A stretch of DNA of 53,691 nt from Deltaproteobacteria bacterium (GTDB lineage: Bacteria; Desulfobacterota; DSM-4660; Desulfatiglandales; Desulfatiglandaceae), in assembly GCA_019309145.1 (NCBI GenBank), contig JAFDGR010000003.1, forward strand, positions 1-53,691. Reading direction: 5' to 3'. The notes below the pieces were generated by a model that was not told where the DNA came from, did no database searches, and saw only the letters and a program-made list of their open reading frames with translations. Position 1 is the stretch's first letter. Each line of letters starts with the position of its first letter. Made by a program: the position numbers and the translations under genes. Shown one piece after another: positions 25,029 to 33,026 of the stretch.

Positions 25029-26744
25029 ATGGATACAGAAAAACAGAATGAGCCTTATGGGGGCAAGCTGATTGACCTGCTTGTCGACAAGGAAAGGAAG
25101 GCGGTACTCCAGGAGATCGCGTTGAGCCTTCCGGACATCACCTTGAACGACCGGCAGCTCTGCGATCTTGAATTGCTCGCCACGGGAGCGTTCTCTCCCC
25201 TGGAAGGGTTCCTCAACAGGGCTGATTACGAATCTGTCCTGGACCGGATGAGGCTTCAAAACGACACTATCTGGCCCATACCGATCTGCCTGGATGTCCC
25301 CGAGACCAGCGCGCGTACCCTGGAGGCGGGCCAGTCGGTGTGCCTCCGGGACCCGGAAGGGTTCCTCCTGGCCATCCTCCATATTGAGGATATCTGGCCC
25401 GTGGAACGGGAAAAAGAAGCTACGGCGGTGTATGGAACCCTTGACCGGACCCATCCGGGTGTTCGCTACCTGTTTGAGACGGGAAGGGATTCCTATCTCG
25501 GCGGAAGGATGGAGGTATTGCACCTGCCGCTTCACTTTGATTTCAAACAGTTCCGTTTGACTCCCCGTGAAGTCCGTACTCTCTACGACAAGCTGGGCTG
25601 GCACCGGGTTGTGGGATTCCAGACAAGAAATCCAATCCACCGGCCCCAGTTTGAGATGACGCTCATGGCCATGAGAGAAGCAAAGGCAAATCTCCTGCTT
25701 CTCCCCATCGCAGGGATGACAAAACCCGATGATTTCGATCATTTTACCCGTGCCCGTTGCTACACCGCTGTTTCCCGCCATTATCCACCTGGTTCCCATG
25801 TTCTCAATCTCCTTCCGCTGGCGGCACGGATGGCGGGCCCGAGAGAGGCGGTTCTGCACGCAATCATCGCAAGGAACTTCGGATGCACTCATTTCATATT
25901 CGGGAGAGATCATGGGAGTCCCGGTGTGGATAGAAAACAGAAGCCGTTTTATCACCACGATGCGGCATGCAGGAAAGTAGAGGAACTGCGGGAAGAAATA
26001 GGGGTTTCGCCGCTCCTGTTCGATGAGATGGTGTACCTCCCCTTTGAAGATGAATATCGACCGCTGAACCAGGTTCCTGCCGACACCCAGACCCTGGCCC
26101 TATCGGGCACGGATATCCGCAATCGGATCAGGGCGGGCAAAAAGGTGCCTGATTGGTCCACCTTTCCGGAAGTCCTTGAAGAACTGCAAAAAAGCTATCC
26201 CCGTCCCCGGCGACAGGGATTCACCATCTTCCTGACCGGGCTCTCAGGCGCGGGCAAGTCCACCATCGCCAAAGTTCTGCTTTCAAAGTTCCTTGAATTG
26301 GGTGATCGGCCGGTCACGCTCCTTGACGGTGATATCGTGCGCCAGAACCTGTCCAGCGAACTGGGCTTTTCCAAGGAACACCGGGACATCAATGTGCGGC
26401 GCATCGGATTCGTGGCAAGTGAGATCACCAAAAATCGCGGCATAGCCATTTGTGCCCCCATTGCCCCCTATGAAGCCACACGCGAAGAGATTCGCTCCTC
26501 CATTGAAAAATATGGTGGATTTGTTGAAGTATATGTTGCAACTCCTTTGGATGAATGCGAAAAACGTGACAGGAAAGGAATGTACGCCAAGGCCAGGGCA
26601 GGTTTGATCAAGGGTTTTACCGGTATTGATGATCCGTATGAAGAGCCGCAAGACCCGGAAGTTCGCATTGATACCACGGAGCTGGGTCCGGATGAGGCAG
26701 CCCAGGAAGTGCTTCTGTTTCTTGGCCAAAAGGGATTCATTTGA
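25029..26744 (+). CDS. Bifunctional sulfate adenylyltransferase / adenylylsulfate kinase
   Basis: A 571-residue fusion. Residues about 1-390 are ATP sulfurylase with QTRNPIHR (198-205) and the GRDH motif (292-295); the usual A-G-P-G after GRDH is G-S-P-G here. Residues about 395-571 are APS kinase with Walker A GLSGAGKS (404-411), LLDGDIVRQNLS and INVRRIGFVASE. Together they turn sulfate and 2 ATP into PAPS, for assimilation or sulfation. I choose ATG 25029 (GAGG five bases upstream) over ATG 25014. A typical dissimilatory Sat lacks the kinase, so this looks assimilatory; a sulfate-reducing lifestyle cannot be read from it. Confidence 0.94.
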   Translation: MDTEKQNEPYGGKLIDLLVDKERKAVLQEIALSLPDITLNDRQLCDLELLATGAFSPLEGFLNRADYESVLDRMRLQNDTIWPIPICLDVPETSARTLEAGQSVCLRDPEGFLLAILHIEDIWPVEREKEATAVYGTLDRTHPGVRYLFETGRDSYLGGRMEVLHLPLHFDFKQFRLTPREVRTLYDKLGWHRVVGFQTRNPIHRPQFEMTLMAMREAKANLLLLPIAGMTKPDDFDHFTRARCYTAVSRHYPPGSHVLNLLPLAARMAGPREAVLHAIIARNFGCTHFIFGRDHGSPGVDRKQKPFYHHDAACRKVEELREEIGVSPLLFDEMVYLPFEDEYRPLNQVPADTQTLALSGTDIRNRIRAGKKVPDWSTFPEVLEELQKSYPRPRRQGFTIFLTGLSGAGKSTIAKVLLSKFLELGDRPVTLLDGDIVRQNLSSELGFSKEHRDINVRRIGFVASEITKNRGIAICAPIAPYEATREEIRSSIEKYGGFVEVYVATPLDECEKRDRKGMYAKARAGLIKGFTGIDDPYEEPQDPEVRIDTTELGPDEAAQEVLLFLGQKGFI

Positions 26745-26880
26745 TGAAGCCCTCCACCTGTGGTGGAGAACCGTGACAGGTTCTGCCGATCGGGGGAAAA
26801 AAGGCTTTCTCCCCCGCAGTGAGCGCAGCCATGGAGGGCGAAGCGAACGGAGCAGAGGGAATGTGTCGGTTCCCTGCAAT

Positions 26881-27297
26881 ATGATGAAGTCTGACGCTGG
26901 TGAAAATTCTCTGTATTGGCTTTACCGGATAGTGGCCCTCTTATGGATGGCGGTGATCTACTGGCTTTCTTCAAAACCAAGCCTGCCCACCCCGGACCTG
27001 TTCTGGGGGCAGGATAAGGTGGAACATGCGGTGGCATTCGGCTTGTTGGGCTTCCTGTTTGCGTCCTCCTTCCGCGGGAGAAAACAAGTATTTTTCGGAA
27101 AGCACCTGATCATCGTGACCTTTTTTGTGGGCGCTTATGGTCTTTTTGACGAGGCGCACCAATTCTTCGTGCCCGGTCGGATCCCAAGCTTCTGGGACCT
27201 CTGTGCTGATGTCACGGGCGGTTTCCTTGCAGCGCTCCTCTTCCTGCGATACAGATCACGGAAGTTTTCCCGGCAAGAATTGCCTCCCCTTTCTTGA
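26881..27297 (+). CDS. VanZ-like family membrane protein
   Basis: A 138-residue protein with four hydrophobic segments. It has the family marks: LSSKPSLP after the first segment, DKVEHAVAFGLLGFL, and DEAHQFFVPGRIPSFWDLCADVTGG before the last segment. Two adjacent ATGs (26881, 26884) can start it; the Shine-Dalgarno is poor. In the 136 bp before it lies a GC-rich imperfect stem (26791-26816) without a T-run. Most VanZ-like proteins have no known function; one relative gives weak teicoplanin resistance, which should not be assumed here. Confidence 0.87.
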   Translation: MMKSDAGENSLYWLYRIVALLWMAVIYWLSSKPSLPTPDLFWGQDKVEHAVAFGLLGFLFASSFRGRKQVFFGKHLIIVTFFVGAYGLFDEAHQFFVPGRIPSFWDLCADVTGGFLAALLFLRYRSRKFSRQELPPLS

Positions 27298-27343
27298 CAT
27301 TCCGGAAATGCGAATTATTTATTTGGTAACCGCGCAGGGAGAC

Positions 27344-27422
27344 AGGCTGTAGTACCAAAAAGAGAATCGTGTGTGACCACGCAAAGCTCAAGGACTTTCC
27401 TAGAGGCTTCAACCTACAGCCT
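27344..27422 (+). other. Long-range inverted repeat upstream of hsp20 genes
   Basis: AGGCTGTAG (27344-27352) is repeated inverted as CTACAGCCT (27414-27422) with 61 bases between. It lies in the 277-bp gap before the first small heat-shock gene. No CIRCE element is seen. Whether the arms pair in a leader RNA is unknown. Confidence 0.35.
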
Positions 27423-27508
27423 AAACAACCTGAATAATGACCAAACGCGCGGCCGTACCGTCGGACTGTATTGCAATCAGGCAGTACCGATCGGGAATAA
27501 ATTGAATG

Positions 27509-27543
27509 TTTCGGGCTGGAGTGGACGAAGTGGAAACCCGAAA
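27509..27543 (+). promoter_or_regulatory. Stem-loop in the probable hsp20 leader
   Basis: TTTCGGG (27509-27515) and CCCGAAA (27537-27543) form a seven-base stem with a 21-base loop, ending 32 bases before the start codon. A further GATC/GATC pair (27552-27555 and 27569-27572) brackets the AAAAGGAGGTG ribosome site. This could be an RNA thermometer as in many hsp20 leaders, but the second stem is only four bases. Confidence 0.35.
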
Positions 27544-27574
27544 TACGGAGGAGATCTTAAAAGGAGGTGATCGT

Positions 27575-28030
27575 ATGGCCATTTTGAGATGGAGAGATCC
27601 ATTTGAAACCACGGCATTTACGGAACTGAACAGATTACAGGAAGAAATGAACATGCTTTTCGACCGGTTTTTCGGGGAACGGACGCCGGTAAGGAATGCA
27701 GGTGTGTTTCCGGCTGTGAACGTAACTCAGGATGATGATAATGTGTATATCACAGCGGAACTCCCGGGGATACCGGGAAAAGACCTCGATATCACGGTGG
27801 AAGAGGATACCGTTCTGATCAGGGGGGAGCGCAAGGCTGAACCTGAAGGTGAGGAGATCAGTTATCATCGCCGTGAAAGAGGAGAAGGGAAATTCAGCCG
27901 GACGGTTACGCTTCCTACCAGGATCGTGGCTGACGGTGCGACAGCTGAAACCAAGGATGGAATTCTGCGGCTGACATTACCGAAGGCTGAGGAGGTCAAA
28001 CCCAAGAAAATCGAGATCAAGGTAGGCTGA
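27575..28030 (+). CDS. Small heat-shock protein Hsp20 (first copy)
   Basis: A 151-residue ATP-independent chaperone that holds unfolding proteins in large oligomers. The N-terminus WRDPFETTAFTELNRLQEEMNMLFDRFF is typical of the bacterial class. The alpha-crystallin domain spans about 42-140 with ITAELPGIPGKDLDITVEEDTVLIRGER and the A-x-x-x-x-G-I-L motif (ATAETKDGILRLTLPKAE), and a C-terminal IEIKV tail supplies the I-x-I/V contact. Start ATG 27575 has a near-perfect AAGGAGGTGAT. A diverged second copy follows 15 bp later. Confidence 0.96.
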   Translation: MAILRWRDPFETTAFTELNRLQEEMNMLFDRFFGERTPVRNAGVFPAVNVTQDDDNVYITAELPGIPGKDLDITVEEDTVLIRGERKAEPEGEEISYHRRERGEGKFSRTVTLPTRIVADGATAETKDGILRLTLPKAEEVKPKKIEIKVG

Positions 28031-28045
28031 AAGGGGGTGACTTCC

Positions 28046-28441
28046 ATGGAAAAGAATCTTGAATTGCGAGGGAAAAAAGAGATGGAATCAAAAAGCGAAT
28101 TGACCCAGCGACGTCCGGTATTCATTCCCGCTGTGGATATTTTTGAAAACAAAGAAGCCCTTGTTCTCATTGCGGATATGCCGGGCGTGACAAATGATGG
28201 TGTTGAAATTCATCTTGAAGACAGCGAGTTAACCATTCGTGGCAAGGTCTTGGAAGAACAGCAGAATGTCCTGCCCGTTTACACGGAATACCGGTCAGGG
28301 GATTATTACCGGAGCTTTACGCTGAGCAATGTTATTGATCAGCAGAAAATCGAAGCAAGCATGAAAGACGGAGTATTGAAGATTATTCTCCCAAAAGCGG
28401 AGACAGCGAAACCAAGACAAATTACGGTACAAGTCGGCTAA
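28046..28441 (+). CDS. Small heat-shock protein Hsp20 (second copy)
   Basis: A 131-residue small heat-shock protein in tandem with the first. The N-terminal arm is short and charged (KNLELRGKKEMESKSELTQRRP) and unlike the first copy. The alpha-crystallin domain (about 27-120) has LIADMPGVTNDGVEIHLEDSELTIRGK and MKDGVLKIILPKAE, then ITVQVG. ATG 28046 has GGGGGTGA upstream; GTG 28037 is an alternative. The different arms suggest the pair may form mixed oligomers, as known for other tandem hsp20 genes. A terminator follows. Confidence 0.95.
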   Translation: MEKNLELRGKKEMESKSELTQRRPVFIPAVDIFENKEALVLIADMPGVTNDGVEIHLEDSELTIRGKVLEEQQNVLPVYTEYRSGDYYRSFTLSNVIDQQKIEASMKDGVLKIILPKAETAKPRQITVQVG

Positions 28442-28452
28442 GGATGGAATGG

Positions 28453-28497
28453 AGGGGTCCTTCGGTTGAAAAAGGAAGCTGACGGGCCCCTGTTTTT
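28453..28497 (+). terminator. Intrinsic terminator between hsp20 and the MFS gene
   Basis: AGGGGTCC (28453-28460) pairs with GGGCCCCT (28484-28491), one pair being G-U, followed by GTTTTT. The loop can fold further through CTTC/GAAG. Its T-run ends at the stop codon of the convergent MFS gene, so it could work for the rightward transcript at least. Confidence 0.75.
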
Positions 28498-29698
28498 AAC
28501 ATTGTTTGGCGTTTTTGGACGTATGATGAATCAAGAAAAAGATAATCCCCACGAGGAGTGCTGAAACACACCCCAGGACCGGGAAGGTCGCTTCAATACC
28601 CATATTCCTCTCTACAAATTCCACCATTTTTACCGAGAAGGATCCGATCCCGAAAGTCACCACGAATTTTGTCCCAAAGGCCGAGTGATGAAGACGCCTT
28701 GGAGCAAACAAGGCCACCAGGGTGTTCTCGATGGGCTGCATTCCGATCAGGAAAAAAGTGTAGATGAAGACGAGTATGAGCAGAGGAACATCGTGGAAAA
28801 GGCCCATCAAGAATGCGGCTGGAACTGTGATGGCATGAAACACCAGGTAAGAGTAACGGGGTTCAAAACGATTTCCGATTCTGCCTCCTGCGTACTGGCC
28901 CAATATCCCGATAAAAAAGATCAGGGAGGTCGTAAAGGTGGCCACCAGGTTCCCGGGGATTTCCCTCCCCATCATCATGGAAAAGAAATGGGTCACCCCC
29001 TGGTTTTTCAGTTCAAAATAGGCAGGCATCACCACGGTGGCCCCTCGATAAGCGATCCCCCCCAGCATCATTGCAATGAGTAATATGAAAAAGGCGGAGA
29101 GGTTCCCGTTTTCCTGGTTTTCCGGGGCCTCCGGCCCTTCCGAGAGCAAGGTAATGGGAAGCAGGATAGCCAGCGCAGCTCCCAGGAAATGCATCCCGCC
29201 CAGGAGGAGATACGCCCCGGCCGGGCCCCATGCCCAGTTGATGATCCCGGTGAGGAGCGGTGCTGAAGCCAGTCCCACATTGCCGAACATGCCGTTATAA
29301 CCCATGGCGAGGCTCACCTGCCGCACTTCCCTTGAGATCAGTCCCAGTCCAATTGGATGATAAATGCCAGAAAAGAGACCGAGGGCAGCCAGGGAGATCC
29401 CGAGGGCATTTGGGGAATCGATGTATCTTGCCGCAGCTATCGCACTGACCGCGGAGCCAATGTAGAAAAGGAAAAACAGGAACCGGGGCCCCAAACGGTC
29501 AGCAAGCATTCCCCAGGGCAAAGCAGTGATGCCGAAAAGAAGGTACATCCAGAAAGAGATTCCCAGGACCGTTGACATATCCAGGTGCATTCGTGAGGCG
29601 AGGGGAAGGACAAGAGCGGGAAATACGAGCACGTTGAAGTGGCTCAAGAAATGGCCGTAACAGGTGACGGTGAGGATTCTTCGTTCGCGGGTGTCCAT
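28496..29698 (-). CDS. MFS transporter, possibly Fsr-like
   Basis: A 12-segment major facilitator of about 400 residues. The opening TVTCYGHFLSHFNVLVFPALVLPLA and the motif-A-like loop LPWGMLADRLGPR after the second segment support the family. The first segments look like the fosmidomycin-resistance (Fsr) branch, but substrate is unknown. The frame is open to an ATG at 29737, which lies inside the left arm of the repeat at 29724-29895. I prefer ATG 29698, which has GGAG upstream and begins at the conserved part. It stands alone between two rightward operons. Confidence 0.85.
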   Translation of the reverse strand: MDTRERRILTVTCYGHFLSHFNVLVFPALVLPLASRMHLDMSTVLGISFWMYLLFGITALPWGMLADRLGPRFLFFLFYIGSAVSAIAAARYIDSPNALGISLAALGLFSGIYHPIGLGLISREVRQVSLAMGYNGMFGNVGLASAPLLTGIINWAWGPAGAYLLLGGMHFLGAALAILLPITLLSEGPEAPENQENGNLSAFFILLIAMMLGGIAYRGATVVMPAYFELKNQGVTHFFSMMMGREIPGNLVATFTTSLIFFIGILGQYAGGRIGNRFEPRYSYLVFHAITVPAAFLMGLFHDVPLLILVFIYTFFLIGMQPIENTLVALFAPRRLHHSAFGTKFVVTFGIGSFSVKMVEFVERNMGIEATFPVLGCVSALLVGIIFFLIHHTSKNAKQC

Positions 29699-29723
29699 GT
29701 CTATAGTGCTCTCCATCATGAGA

Positions 29724-29895
29724 TTGTACCTATCCATAAATGGCTCTTTTGCCCGATATCGTCGTTATGCTCAAATTTTAATCCTCGAAATACCTCGCTG
29801 GATTCCTATGGTTAAAATGCTCGCATGCTCCCGCGCAGAGTGCTGGATCTTCGACTTGATCTCGAACAAACTATCTCATGTATGGATAGGTACAA
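29724..29895. repeat. 172-bp intergenic element bounded by inverted repeats
   Basis: The ends are 19-base inverted repeats with one mismatch (29724-29742 and 29877-29895; common core TTGTACCTATCCATA). Inside is another near-dyad, ATTTTAATCC and GGTTAAAAT, around 29775-29818. The left 32 bases (29726-29757) recur inverted at 47700-47731 with 30 of 32 identical. No ORF fits it. It could be a MITE-like element or a structured repeat of the host lineage; copy number in the genome is unknown. Confidence 0.7.
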
Positions 29896-30013
29896 GATGC
29901 CTCAAAGGGCAAAGAAGACTCACACCATACAGCAACACCTTACTCGGAGACAAGCCAAAAAAACCGGGGTTCATCCAGTGGACGCGCGCGAGTATCCTTC
30001 CAGGGGGCCGCGC

Positions 30014-30042
30014 TTGACTTTCCCCCGGCTACCTGTTAGAGA
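30014..30042 (+). promoter_or_regulatory. Possible promoter of the GAF kinase operon
   Basis: TTGACT (30014-30019), a 17-base spacer and TAGAGA (30037-30042), with AATAAAG just after. The -35 is good, the -10 is poor. It lies 44 bp before the kinase start codon, and GGGGG/CCCCC runs flank the -35. Confidence 0.4.
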
Positions 30043-30085
30043 ATAAAGGCATTTTGCGCAACGGAAACTCATCAGGAAAACAGGA

Positions 30086-31927
30086 ATGTTAAAAGATCTG
30101 CACGATCTGGTTAAGGCGGTCAGGCGGGAGCCATGGGCGAAAAATCTCGAGGCCGGTGAGGATTTCTGGGCACTTCTCCCGGAGTGGCTGGAGGAGCATG
30201 TCATAGCGGACTTTCTCGGCCAGGTTATCCGTCAGGTGGATGAAATCGTCGATATTGACCCTGATCTGTCCGAACCCCGAATCCTTGAAATTGCCACACG
30301 ATATATGGTTGATTTCCTGGGTGCCCAGTCAGCTTCCGTCAGGATATATGACCCCCTCACCGAACAGATGCTCAGCTACGGGTCCTTTCCCCTGGATGAA
30401 CATTCGAGAGAGACGTACATTCCCCTCGAAGGCAGTATAGCCGGTGAAGTGGTGAAGAGTAGAAAACCGTGCCTGGTCCCCAATATTCTTGATGAAGGTC
30501 GATACCAGGACAAAAATGTCATCAGACGCAAGGGTGTCCATTCACTACTGGCGATCCCGCTTGAAATCCCTCGGTTTTTCCCTCATGAAAGAGACACCGT
30601 GGGGGTTATCCAGATCTATTACCGGGAAAAGGATCGCACGTTTTCCACGCTCGAAATCCAGATCGCGAACCTGATGGCAAAACGGCTCAGTTTCGTGATA
30701 GCGCGAAAGAAGATTCTCTCAATGCACCGGATGAACGAGAAAAAGGACTCGATTATCCAGCATATCTTCAAGACCCTCGGGAGAAAGGGCGGTATCAAAA
30801 TGAAGGAGGTGTTCAACAGGATTATTCCTGAATTGGCCGATATGGTGAATGTTCAGAGTTGCGCGCTTTTTTCCGTGATGCCTGACTACAATCATGTGAT
30901 ACTCGAGGCCGCCTTTCCCGAGCAGGGGAGTTATCACAGTATCGGCATGAAATTCCCCGTAGGAAAAGAGCCGGCATTTGAAATGATCCTGAACCTGAGG
31001 GATTATCGGGGCAATTCCACGTACGAAATCGTCACACCCTCCTACATCCTGGTCGTTGACCCGCAGAAGAGTGAACTGATTTCAGGGCAGATGAAGAAAT
31101 TCGCCAAGGCGCACAATATTAATTCCATCCTTTATATTCCCCTTTTTGTGGAAGGGGAAATCACCCATTTCATAACATTTGATGCTCTTGAACAGCGATT
31201 ACGATACAGGGAGGATGAGATAGAACTCTTTCTTTTCCTGGGTAGGGAGTTGATGAAAGCGCAGAAAATGGAGCGATTGGATGATATCCTGCATGATTTC
31301 AAGAACCCTACCATCGCGGTAGCCGGGTTTGCCAGGAGGCTGAAAGTACTGCTTGAAAAGGAACCCGATGAAACATCAAAGGATCAGATTCGCCGGTACA
31401 CCGACATCCTTCTGGAGGAAACGAGTCGACTCCAAGAGCTTTCCCTGAGTATCTATGCAGTAGGAAAGGAACAAGTTGTTGATTTATCAGACATCCTTCG
31501 GCGCCGTTTTGAGATCAACAGGGAGGCAATCAAAGAGCAACTGAAGCAGAACGTGGAGTTGAAGGAGGGTCCGTTTCAACCAGGATTACTTGTCCGTTGT
31601 TATCCGATACATCTGGAGAGAGTGTTTGATAATCTGTTGAACAACGCCACCAAAGCAATACCGCTCCGGGGAGGATTCCTGGCCATTCGAACCTATGGAG
31701 ACGGGGAATGGGCCTGCGCAGAAATCAGTAACAGCGGCCAGATCTCATATGAAGACAGGGTGAGACTGCTTGAAGGGGAGGCCGAAGGCCGGGGACTGTA
31801 TATTACCAACCGGATTGTCCGCCTTTTGAAAGGAAAAATGGTGATAGAAGGGGGGAAGAACAGCACGACCTTTATTGTGCGTTTGCCTCTGATCAGAAGA
31901 GAAAGGGATGAGGCTGAAGGAAAATGA
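30086..31927 (+). CDS. GAF-domain sensor histidine kinase
   Basis: A 613-residue soluble kinase with no membrane segment. Two GAF-like sensor domains are seen (about 60-215 and 245-400), the first with IPLEGSIAGEVVKSRKPCLVPNI. A HisKA-like helix has the H-box LHDFKNPTIAVAGFARRL with an N-x-x-x-x-x spacing typical of HDxKNP kinases. The ATPase domain has an N-box (ERVFDNLLNNATKAIP) and a late G-box (GRGLYITNRIVRLLKGK), while the D-x-G-x-G box is reduced to EISNSG. Its stop overlaps the diguanylate cyclase start by 4 bp. No response regulator is adjacent. Confidence 0.88.
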   Translation: MLKDLHDLVKAVRREPWAKNLEAGEDFWALLPEWLEEHVIADFLGQVIRQVDEIVDIDPDLSEPRILEIATRYMVDFLGAQSASVRIYDPLTEQMLSYGSFPLDEHSRETYIPLEGSIAGEVVKSRKPCLVPNILDEGRYQDKNVIRRKGVHSLLAIPLEIPRFFPHERDTVGVIQIYYREKDRTFSTLEIQIANLMAKRLSFVIARKKILSMHRMNEKKDSIIQHIFKTLGRKGGIKMKEVFNRIIPELADMVNVQSCALFSVMPDYNHVILEAAFPEQGSYHSIGMKFPVGKEPAFEMILNLRDYRGNSTYEIVTPSYILVVDPQKSELISGQMKKFAKAHNINSILYIPLFVEGEITHFITFDALEQRLRYREDEIELFLFLGRELMKAQKMERLDDILHDFKNPTIAVAGFARRLKVLLEKEPDETSKDQIRRYTDILLEETSRLQELSLSIYAVGKEQVVDLSDILRRRFEINREAIKEQLKQNVELKEGPFQPGLLVRCYPIHLERVFDNLLNNATKAIPLRGGFLAIRTYGDGEWACAEISNSGQISYEDRVRLLEGEAEGRGLYITNRIVRLLKGKMVIEGGKNSTTFIVRLPLIRRERDEAEGK

Positions 31928-32979
31928 ATATGAATGATATTGAAGAAATCATTGAGCGAGTGAAAAGAAATGAGAAGATTGAGAGAAAATTTTTTGAAGT
32001 GGAAGTTCGCATTTTATCCATTCTGAATTTCAAGGACCTGTTTGAAAATCTCCTTACGGAGATACGAAAAACATTTGACATCCCTTACGTGTGGCTGTCG
32101 CTGATCCAGGAAAACAACGTGGCCCACCTGATCAGGCAACTGGGGACCTCGGGGATGCTCGATAACAAATTGAATATCATTGAGCCGGGCACCTTTCGAA
32201 GCCTGGTGGGCAATGGGACTCGTCCGGTACTGGTCAACGGTGACTTAACGCCCTATTACAAGTTGTTCCCGGACCATGAAAAATACCTGATTCGTTCCCT
32301 TGCTCTCATACCGCTCAGGCAGGAGACGGATGTCATCGGGAGCCTGAACTGCGGGGACTCTGCGCCGGAAAGATATCATCCGGGAATGGATGTATCCCTC
32401 CTGGAGCGGCTGTCGGTGATCCTTTCCATCTGCATTTCAAATGTTGCCGCTCATGAGAAGATCAGACTCGCGGCTTCCAGTGATCCGCTCACGGGGCTCA
32501 TTAATCGGCGGGTCATGGAACGGATCTTGAAGAGGGAATTCAGCAGGGCACTCCGATACGAAATGCCCTTGGCGGTGGCATTCCTGGACCTGGATGATTT
32601 CAAATCCCTCAACGACCGGTACGGGCATGACTTTGGGGACATCGTCCTGAAATACGTTGGAAACCAACTGGTCCGGATGAGCAGGGACAGCGACATTGTG
32701 ACGAGGTTCGCCGGAGATGAATTTGTCATCATCCTTCCGGGAAATAAGCGCGATGATACCTATCAGATGATGAATCGACTGAATCGATACCTCTCCAAAA
32801 ACCCTCCGGTCCACGATGGCGAGAAGGTGAGGATTTCAGTGAGCTTCGGCGTTGCCCATATCCAGGATGCCGGGGTTCAGGACCCTGCCTCGCTGTTGAA
32901 GCGGGCTGACGAACGGTTGTACGAGGCAAAGAGGAAAAAAAAGAAATCTGAAAGAGTTGTTTCATTTGACCGGTCGTAA
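31924..32979 (+). CDS. Diguanylate cyclase with N-terminal GAF-like/DUF484-like domain
   Basis: Makes cyclic di-GMP from two GTP. The 351-residue cytoplasmic protein has an N-terminal helix, a GAF-like domain resembling DUF484 (about 30-175) and a GGDEF domain (about 180-345). The active-site loop is AGDEF (263-267) instead of GGDEF, a variant that is active in several known enzymes. The inhibitory I-site RDSD (254-257) is five residues before it, so product feedback is expected. SSDPLTGLINRR and LDLDDFKSLND are canonical. Four-base overlap with the kinase gene points to a shared signal path. Confidence 0.92.
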   Translation: MNMNDIEEIIERVKRNEKIERKFFEVEVRILSILNFKDLFENLLTEIRKTFDIPYVWLSLIQENNVAHLIRQLGTSGMLDNKLNIIEPGTFRSLVGNGTRPVLVNGDLTPYYKLFPDHEKYLIRSLALIPLRQETDVIGSLNCGDSAPERYHPGMDVSLLERLSVILSICISNVAAHEKIRLAASSDPLTGLINRRVMERILKREFSRALRYEMPLAVAFLDLDDFKSLNDRYGHDFGDIVLKYVGNQLVRMSRDSDIVTRFAGDEFVIILPGNKRDDTYQMMNRLNRYLSKNPPVHDGEKVRISVSFGVAHIQDAGVQDPASLLKRADERLYEAKRKKKKSERVVSFDRS

Positions 32980-32986
32980 CGCTCAG

Positions 32987-33017
32987 CTTCAAAGTTCCAG
33001 GGTTCACGGTTCAAGGG
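32987..33017. repeat. Degenerate seven-base intergenic repeat
   Basis: About four units of a seven-base pattern (GTTCACG, GTTCAAG and relatives such as TTCCAGG) lie in the short gap after the diguanylate cyclase. The same unit recurs in both orientations at 50021-50096. Its effect is unknown. Confidence 0.5.
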
Positions 33018-33026
33018 CAGAGCGCA

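Noticed and set aside
24642-25958. A 438-residue open frame on the minus strand over glpK and sat-cysC
   Set aside because: It is antisense to two well-supported genes, shows no family motif, and has no ribosome site; it reflects codon bias of the real genes.
26791-26816. Stem CGGGGGAAA / TTTCTCCCCCG after sat-cysC as a terminator
   Set aside because: The stem has a bulge or mismatch and no T-run follows, so I did not call a terminator.
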